In this document: in pieces, positions 58,165 through 64,000 of the stretch | How positions within the stretch are numbered: position 1 is the stretch's first letter | How the letters are laid out: the number at the start of each line of letters is the position of its first letter | NCBI GenBank assembly: GCA_018296165.2 | Contig: JACKQL020000128.1 | Location: forward strand, 61,673-125,672 | DNA length: 64,000 nucleotides | Reading direction: 5' to 3' | From: Termitomyces sp. T153 | Lineage: Eukaryota; Basidiomycota; Agaricomycetes; Agaricales; Lyophyllaceae | Made by a program: the position numbers and the translations under genes | Notes under the pieces: model-generated | Databases searched by the model: none | The model's input: the letters and a program-made list of their open reading frames with translations, nothing else | What the model was told of the DNA's origin: nothing

Positions 58165-58965
58165 TCAAATTGCTTTGGGGGCATTGGGATGCCTACGGTA
58201 GAAGTCCCGGACCAAGCCTGGTGCATGAACATTAGCCTGTGGTTCCCAAGAGATGTTCTCAATGCCATATCCCTTCCATTTCACCTTGAACTGCAATTTC
58301 CCTTGGAATACCCTGCTGTCCAAGATTTCCTCCACCTCATATTCTTGCTCATCATTGACCAGGACTGGTGGTGGGGGTGGCTTAGGGCAACGGCCTGGGA
58401 TTGGATCCTCTGGAGCTGGAAACAACTTGACCACATTGAAGACTGGATGCAGTTGGTGCAGGCCTGCTGGGAGTTTAAGTTGGTATGCCAAAGGCCCTAC
58501 CTTCTTCTCCACCATGAAGGGGCCCAGATGACGATGTGACAGCTTCAGAGATGGCCTTGTTGTTTTAATGTCTGAGCTGTCCAAGTACACACGGTCCCCA
58601 GGCTTGTAAACTGGCACAGGCATCCGTCTGTGATCATAGTACCGTGCCATGTCTTCCTTGGCCTTCACCAATGCAGCTTTTGCCTCCTCCTGTGCCCTTC
58701 TCATCTGGTTCACAAACTCGTTGATGGAATCGTCCTCTGAGAGGCATGCCCGAGGTTCAAATCCCATGCAAGGGTGCCTGCCAGTGTCCAGGAAGACTGG
58801 AGTCATCTGTGTGGAAGAGTGGACATGGTTGTTGTATTGGAATTCTGCATCTGGCAGCAGCTCATCCCAGTCATCCTTCCTCTCATTACAAAACAGGCAG
58901 AGATACTGTTCCAGTTCCTGGTTAATGCGTTCTGTCTGCCCATCTGACTGAGGGTGATAGGCCAT
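58165..58965 (-). pseudogene. A1 integrase C-terminus and chromodomain
   Basis: An open stretch of 266 codons: MAYHPQSDGQTERINQELEQ (region of the catalytic Glu), DDWDELLPDAEFQYNN, the integrase C-terminal GPFMVEKKVGPLAYQLKLPA (GPF/Y-like) and VFNVVKLFPAPE. A chromodomain follows: EYEVEEILDSRVFQGKLQF, KVKWKGYGIENISWEP, ending FYRRHPNA. The chromodomain aromatic residues (Y near start, W and W/Y) are kept. In chromoviruses this domain directs integration to heterochromatin by reading methylated histone H3. This is the best-kept part of A1. Confidence 0.88.
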
Positions 58966-58985
58966 GGTGGTATGGAGCTTTATGC

Positions 58986-59533
58986 CTAGCAGGCAATACA
59001 GTTCTCAAGTGAATTCTGCCACAAACTGGGGGCCCTGGTCTGAGACATATCCATCTGACAGACCATGGAGTTTCCAGACATTCTTACGGTACAGGCTGGC
59101 CACTCCCAAGGCAGAGCATGTGGTGTGAGTAGGTATGAAGTGAGCCATTTGCCATAGAGGTCCACCACCACCATCATAGCATCATACTCATGAGCATCTG
59201 GGAGCTCCACAATGAAATCCACTGATGCAACACTCCAGCAAGCAGCTGGAATAGGAAGTGGGTGGAGCTGGCCCATGGTGCTTGGTGGCAAGGTTTTGTG
59301 TGGAGACAGAGGTCGCAGGTGCTAGTGTAGGTGCCTACATATCAGGAGATCTGTGGCCACCAATAGTTCTGAGATACCAGCTCTAGCGTCTTCCACCTTC
59401 CAGAATGTCCAGCCACTCGAGAGTCATGATGTTGTTCTACAATGCGCTGACAAAGTTCTGGAATGTTAGGCACATAAATGCGTCCTCTGAAGGTCAGCAG
59501 CCCATCCTGAAGACCCCACTCATCTGCATGCAC
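58986..59533 (-). pseudogene. A1 integrase N-terminal and core
   Basis: 59533-59342 holds the zinc-binding region (EQHHDSRVAGHSGRWKTLEL, SQNYWWPQIS). 59291-58986 holds the start of the core ([18 protein letters not shown] with the first Asp). The second Asp is read in another frame as [11 protein letters not shown] near 59030, followed by a stop. All three DDE residues can therefore be found, but not in one frame. Confidence 0.8.
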
Positions 59534-59596
59534 TGACTTGACTCCGCTTGCCTGTTGAGCTTGTAGGGCCTGTACAGCCTGGGCAACTGCATCCTC

Positions 59597-60744
59597 CTAT
59601 GCACCCTCCCGATTCCCTTGTTGGATGTCCCTAAGGATGTTTGCCTTATCTCCCTGAGCCACAATCCCTTCTAGTGCATGGATGGCAAAGAGCTCCGGCT
59701 TGAGGAGGACAATATTGTCATTATCTCCCGCTCCAGTGCTATGGTCTGCCCACCTGGACAGTGCATCTGGTTTGCCCATGCTCCGTCCTGGTTTGTGGTG
59801 CAGTGAGAAGTCAAAGTTGGCCAGATACAGAGACCACCGAGCTTGACGTTAATTGAGTTTCTTAGCAGAACAGAAGTACTCCAGGTTCTTATGGTCTGTC
59901 CAGACTTCAAACTTATGTCATGCACCCTCAAGGAAATGCCTCCATTCTTCAAAGGACCAAATAATTGCCAGCATCTCCTTGTTGTGGATCTTATAGTTCC
60001 GTTCCACTGCATTAAGGCTCTTGGAGTAGAAGGCTACTGGGTGCCATTTGCCATCCTCTTTTGACTGCTGGGAGAGGACTGCCCCTGTAGCAAAGTCTGA
60101 GCTATCTGCTTCCACATGGAATGGAGAGTCATCGTTGGGGAACAGGAGGACTGGCTTTGAGGTCACAGATTGCTTGAGGGCATTGAAGGCAGCTTGCTGT
60201 GGGGGCTCCCACCACCATGCAGTATCCTTAACTGTGAGATCAAAGAGGGGTCGTGCATGGCGGGAGAAATCCTGTATGAACCTCTGATAGAAATTGACAA
60301 ACCCAAGGAAGGCCTGAACTTCCTTCTTATTTCTTGGCTCAGGCCACTCTGCTACACCTGCCACTTTAATGGGGTCCATCTCAGCAGTTCCATGTAAAAT
60401 GACCAAACCCAGGTACTCCACTTTTGTCTGTTCAAACTCGCACTTCTCAGGCTTTAAATAGAGCTGGTGTTGGCGGAAGCATTCCAAGACCATGCGTGTG
60501 ACCTGGCGGTGCTCCTCCTGAGTTCTTGTGTAATGAGGATATTGTCCAGATACACACAGACAACACCTTCTGCAATCAGATCATGGAAAATGTCATTCAT
60601 CATAGTCTGAAAGGTGGCTGGGCTATTGGTGAGACCAAAGAACATTACCAGAGGTTCAAAAAGTCCACAATTAGTTTGGAATGCTGCCTTCCACTCATCC
60701 CCTTCTTTGATGCGTACATTGTTGTAGCCCCAGCGGACATCCAA
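59597..60744 (-). pseudogene. A1 reverse transcriptase and RNase H
   Basis: 60744-60454: [49 protein letters not shown], then [11 protein letters not shown], where the last catalytic Asp of YLDD is Asn. 60493-59918: KPEKCEFEQTKVEYLGLV (thumb), FLGFVNFYQRFIQDFS, and RNase H text PFHVEADSSDFATGAVLSQQ, VAFYSKSLNAVERNY, EMLAIIWSFEEWRHFLEG. 59779-59597: KPDALSRWAD, the standard linker to integrase. Dead by the active-site change and by frame breaks. Confidence 0.85.
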
Positions 60745-60765
60745 CTTAGTGAAATAGCATGCACC

Positions 60766-61840
60766 TCAAAGGTTGTTGACAAGTTCTGAGATGAGTGGCA
60801 AAGGGTAGCAGTTCTTCACTGTCATCGCATTCAGGACCCAATAATCCTGAACCAGACTAAGAGACCCATCCTTCTTCTTAATAAAGAAGACTAGGGAGGC
60901 CATTGGAGACTTGGAGGGTCGTATTCGTCTTGAGCTAAGATTCTCTTGCAGGAAAGTGTCCAGCTTGTCCTGTTCACGGGGTGTGAGTGGATAGACCTTG
61001 CAATTGGAGGGCTCTGCATCTGGTATCAGCTCAATTGCATGATCCCACTGCTTATGCTCTAGAAGTGAATCAAAGAAGGCCTTGGAGAATACATCCTCAA
61101 AGTCATGGAGGTGATTGGGAACAGTGCTATGGAAAGGCTTGGGCTGTGAATTTGCCACAAACGCCTCAGCCAAACACTGAGAAGTTGTCTGACTGGCCCG
61201 AATCTCTGCCATGGCAGGAGGGAGGCCAAGGATTGTGGCATAGATCCAATCACCCACCTCTATATTCTCATCCAGAGACTCTGCATCTGGAGTATGGGTC
61301 CATTCTCCTCCTCCTTCCTCTTCCTCTGGAGATTCACACCCAACACCTCGGACATCCTCATAGAGGGCCTCTCTATAAGGGAATGCCAGAGGGGGGGGAC
61401 TCAGGAGGTCAAGATCAGCATAAGGGAGATGCCCAGCATAACAGGCATGCACAGCAGCATGCTCACAAACTTTGGCTCTCTGCTCTATATGGGCTTCTTC
61501 TGCACAGGTAACGCAGCAACATGGGCAATGACTCATCTTCACCTCACCCTTAGTCCAGTCAATCTCTGGATTGTGTTCACATAGCCAGGTGAACCCCAGG
61601 ATCATGTCTTGCTTTCCCAAACTAGTAATGGCAAAAGCAGCTCGCTCTGAGTAGTCTTGGTAGTGGAGGACCAGGTCCACCACAGAGCAAATAGAGCCAG
61701 CTTCATTGAGTGTGCCATCAACATTGTATACAGGGATAGGATGAGAAAGGGGGCGAGTGGTCAAGCGGTGTCATTGCACATAATCAGTGTCAAGGAAGAG
61801 GCCCGTTGCACTGCTGTCAAGGAGGGCAACCACACTTTAG
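60766..61840 (-). pseudogene. A1 protease and RT N-terminus
   Basis: The protease active site is read near 61830-61790 as LLDSSATGLFLDTDY; retroviral-type proteases have DSGA or DTGA, so the flap-side Gly is Ser here. It is followed after a stop by a 332-codon frame (61764-60766): QDMILGFTWLCEHNPEIDW, HDFEDVFSKAFFDSLLEHKQ, EPSNCKVYPLTPREQDKL, and the RT start SPMASLVFFIKKKDGSL. The next motif reads VQDYWVLNAMT, where the usual Arg-Leu of DYRxLN is changed. Confidence 0.8.
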
Positions 61841-62141
61841 ATCTGCTGGGTGTCCGTTGTTTCAATCTCCACCTGTAGCTTCAGGGAGTTGGTAGAAGGG
61901 GTAGAAGCAACAACATAACAGTGGGGGAGGTGGCGTTCCCATGCAGGGATGCGAGGGCGTGTGCTGGGGGGTGTGTTTCTGGCTAAGACTTTAGCTGGAG
62001 GGGGAGTTTGTACATCTGAGGAGGAGCTTATTGTTTCAGGCATAGTATCAACAATGGCAACAGATATATTTGATTCTATGGACAAGGGAGCGAAATGATT
62101 AGCACTGGGCAACGGGGGCATACTGGTCATCTGTTGCCCTT

Positions 62142-63449
62142 TTAAAAATCCTCAGACTCTGTAGGAACCTCCTCCAATCCATTGGCCACTTCCTCAGAAT
62201 GGACAGCTATAGGTGTGTCTAGAGAGGGAGTTCCTGTGGCATCCTGGGCTGCAAGGAGTTGGATGAGCAGCTCTTCTTGCTCTGATGCTGACAAGTAGCA
62301 AACTTCTAGCCCTTGAGGACAGTAACGGGCAAAATGACCTGCCTTCCCATAGTGTTGACACAGCAAGGGGGTGTGGGACCACTGTTGGGAAGCATCAACA
62401 TCTATTGGGACTCCTTGGGGTAGAGAGCCCAGAGAAGCAGCATGAGGCATGAAGGAAGAAGCTGCACCTGGTCGTGAGGATGCAGGTGCAGGTGCAGAAG
62501 GGAGAGCTCAGGGGGTGAATCCTCCATAAGGAAAAGGAAAGGTTGGGGGTTGCATCTGCCGCAGCTCATGTTGCAGTTCCATAAGCTGCCACTGCTTGCA
62601 TGCCACCTTGTACTAGGTATCGACCTGCTCATCATCTGGGCACCCTTCTGCCATGCTGTCTATACGATCCCTAAGAGAGGGGTGGAGTCCGTCATGGAAG
62701 GTTAGGCAGAGTTGTAGACCATCCGGATATCCAGCCTGTTCAACTAAGGCATGAAAGGAGTCAATGTACTCATCAAGTGACCACTTTCCTTGACCATACT
62801 GAGTTTGGTCTCGAAGGGAAAGAGCTGCAGTTTTGGCTGGGTCAAGAGGTAAGAACTCTGCTCGGAACTCCTTCTCAAACTCTGTCCAGCTAGAGAAACT
62901 CTCCACTCCTCCTGGGCATCAGAAGATACTCAGTGCATAAGGTGAGGCTCAACCAGCCTTCATGTAGGAGAGGACCCAGGCAATTTTCAAGGCATCCAAG
63001 GTAAAGGCTTCACCACTCAGCTGGATATAGGTAATGCAGGACTGGAGGAAACATTCTCTAGCCTTACAATCTCCATTGTATACATTGGGGAGTGCAGGAT
63101 GAGGGAGTTTGAAATGACGAGCTGAAAGGCCTAAGCCAGATGCAGACACAAACCGTTCTGCAGCAGCTGGAGCCAACAAGCCTGAGCTAGGTGCAGACAC
63201 AAACCATTCTGCATCTGCTGGGGGCATCAAAGGAGTGATAGGAGCAAGGGGGAGACGTTCCAGAAGGGCTTGTAGAGAAAGGGACACTGCTTCAGTAGTT
63301 TGATGGAGTCCAGTGAGTTCAGCTATGTGGGAAGTAAGAGAGGCTTGGGTAAGTTGAACCTGTGTATCCAGGGACAGTAAACAACTCCAGGCATCATCCT
63401 GGGGGCTTGAAGTGTCAGGAGGAGGTGCTGGAGGGGTTGGCTGGGTCAT
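62142..63449 (-). pseudogene. A1 Gag (capsid and nucleocapsid)
   Basis: Read in several pieces: 63449-62949 (Pro/Ser-rich head MTQPTPPAPPP, then RHFKLPHPALPNVYNGD, YIQLSGEAFTLDALKIAWVL), 62906-62613 (capsid WTEFEKEFRAEFLPLD, LRDQTQYGQGKWSLDEYIDS) and 62450-62142 (zinc knuckle LCQHYGKAGHFARYC). In the knuckle the second Cys of the CCHC pattern is Tyr. The corresponding Cys is kept in copy A2 (CCGKAGHLAHYC). Stops and shifts separate the pieces. Confidence 0.82.
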
Positions 63450-63565
63450 AGGAAGAGCACAGGGGCACTAAGACACTGGTGGGGGAGAGACCTTTTGAGG
63501 AACCAAGTAGAAGCTCAAGTAACCAAAAAGGGGGCTCCCAGACCAAATCTGGAGACTTGTTCTGC

Positions 63566-64000
63566 TGTAAAGGCGACCTCTGGAGGCTGTGGCTCAATCA
63601 CACAGCTGGCAAAGGGAAATCCAAAGTCTATTCAGTACTGTACAGTGTCTACCAAGATAACTACTCACCTGGCAAAGGGAAATCCAAAGAGAACAAGTCT
63701 GGGGATTCCCTAGGCCAGGTGTGACACTTCAGAGGCTTCAGAAGCATGAGAAACAACTGTACAGTATGACAGAGAAAAAAGACACAAATGATGTGTCAGC
63801 AATTGGTCAGCAGTTACATAAGCCAGTGGCAGTGTCAAAGGGGCACACTTGTCTGAATTATTGACAGAGAACCAGTGCAGCCTGAGGGCTGAAACTAGGG
63901 CCAATAGATAGAGAAAAGGAAGGAGAATAAAGGAAAACTATGACAGAACAAATCTGACAAGAACTGGAGGAGGAGAAGGGGAAACAAGTGAGACATCCCC
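63566..64000 (-). repeat. 5' LTR of family A element A1 (cut by window end)
   Basis: 435 of about 440 bp are visible, beginning (plus strand) TGTAAAGGCGACC and ending at the window edge with ACATCCCC. It aligns without gaps to 57636-58070. Confidence 0.93.

Larger units (their letters stand above)
58076..63565 (-). mobile_element. Family A chromovirus-type Ty3/Gypsy element A1, internal region
   Basis: Order on the minus strand from 63449: Gag, zinc knuckle, protease, reverse transcriptase, RNase H, integrase, chromodomain, polypurine tract. That is the complete chromovirus order between two LTRs. All domains are present but split by stops and frameshifts into at least nine open pieces, so the element is not autonomous. 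The 5' LTR lies at 63566 onward. After it the leader reads GCAGAACAAGTC with no TGG, so priming is not by an obvious tRNA 3' end. Self-priming, as in some chromoviruses, is a possibility. Confidence 0.9.

Noticed and set aside
58189..58539. Plus-strand 116-codon frame in element A1
   Set aside because: Antisense shadow of the integrase/chromodomain frame.

Overview
The window looks like nuclear DNA of a mushroom-forming basidiomycete (Agaricomycetes-like). Genes are split by many short introns of roughly 40-60 nt (most GT-AG). The protein families are typical of that group: a DUF6534-like membrane protein, an F-box/LRR relic and a helical plus ubiquitin-like-domain protein. Two large blocks are filled with decayed Ty3/Gypsy LTR retrotransposons. 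All exon models below were assembled by eye from splice signals, reading-frame continuity and family motifs. No alignment or search was run.

Layout. (1) 1-12.4 kb is single-copy: a broken F-box gene (3.6-4.9 kb, minus), a DUF6534-like multi-exon gene (5.7-7.6 kb, plus), the NatA catalytic subunit NAA10 (8.7-9.6 kb, minus), tRNA-Leu(AAG) (10.0 kb, minus) and an SH3-domain gene (10.9-12.4 kb, plus). (2) 13.2-33.4 kb is a retrotransposon graveyard. It holds family A (440-bp LTR, chromodomain type), family B (another Gypsy element), a Gag-like relic D, and three copies of a ~1.1-kb LTR family C, two of them fused tail-to-tail as a 2.2-kb inverted repeat. (3) 33.4-35.2 kb is a ~70-bp tandem repeat array. 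(4) 35.4-52.3 kb is gene-bearing again: a helical/ubiquitin-like protein, a 15-exon importin (Kap121/IPO5 type), a conserved coiled-coil protein, and three paralogous genes of a family I cannot name. A tRNA-like repeat is scattered through 37-46.5 kb, on the plus strand left of the importin gene and on the minus strand right of it. An inverted, broken copy of the importin 5' end lies just downstream of the gene. (5) 52.7-64 kb is a second retrotransposon block. It contains a family A fragment split by a solo LTR C, an inverted B/D relic, and a nearly complete but dead family A element whose 5' LTR runs off the window end.

Housekeeping genes (NAA10, importin, tRNA-Leu) appear intact and independent of each other. 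The most unusual region is 37-52 kb: the unnamed paralog family (three genes of three exons each, identical exon-2 length and a shared ~75-bp TATA promoter block), interleaved with the tRNA-like ~190-bp repeat and the inverted duplication. The transposon blocks show transition-rich decay that often removes CpG. This fits cytosine methylation and deamination and has hit the reverse-transcriptase active site in two different families at the same codon pair.
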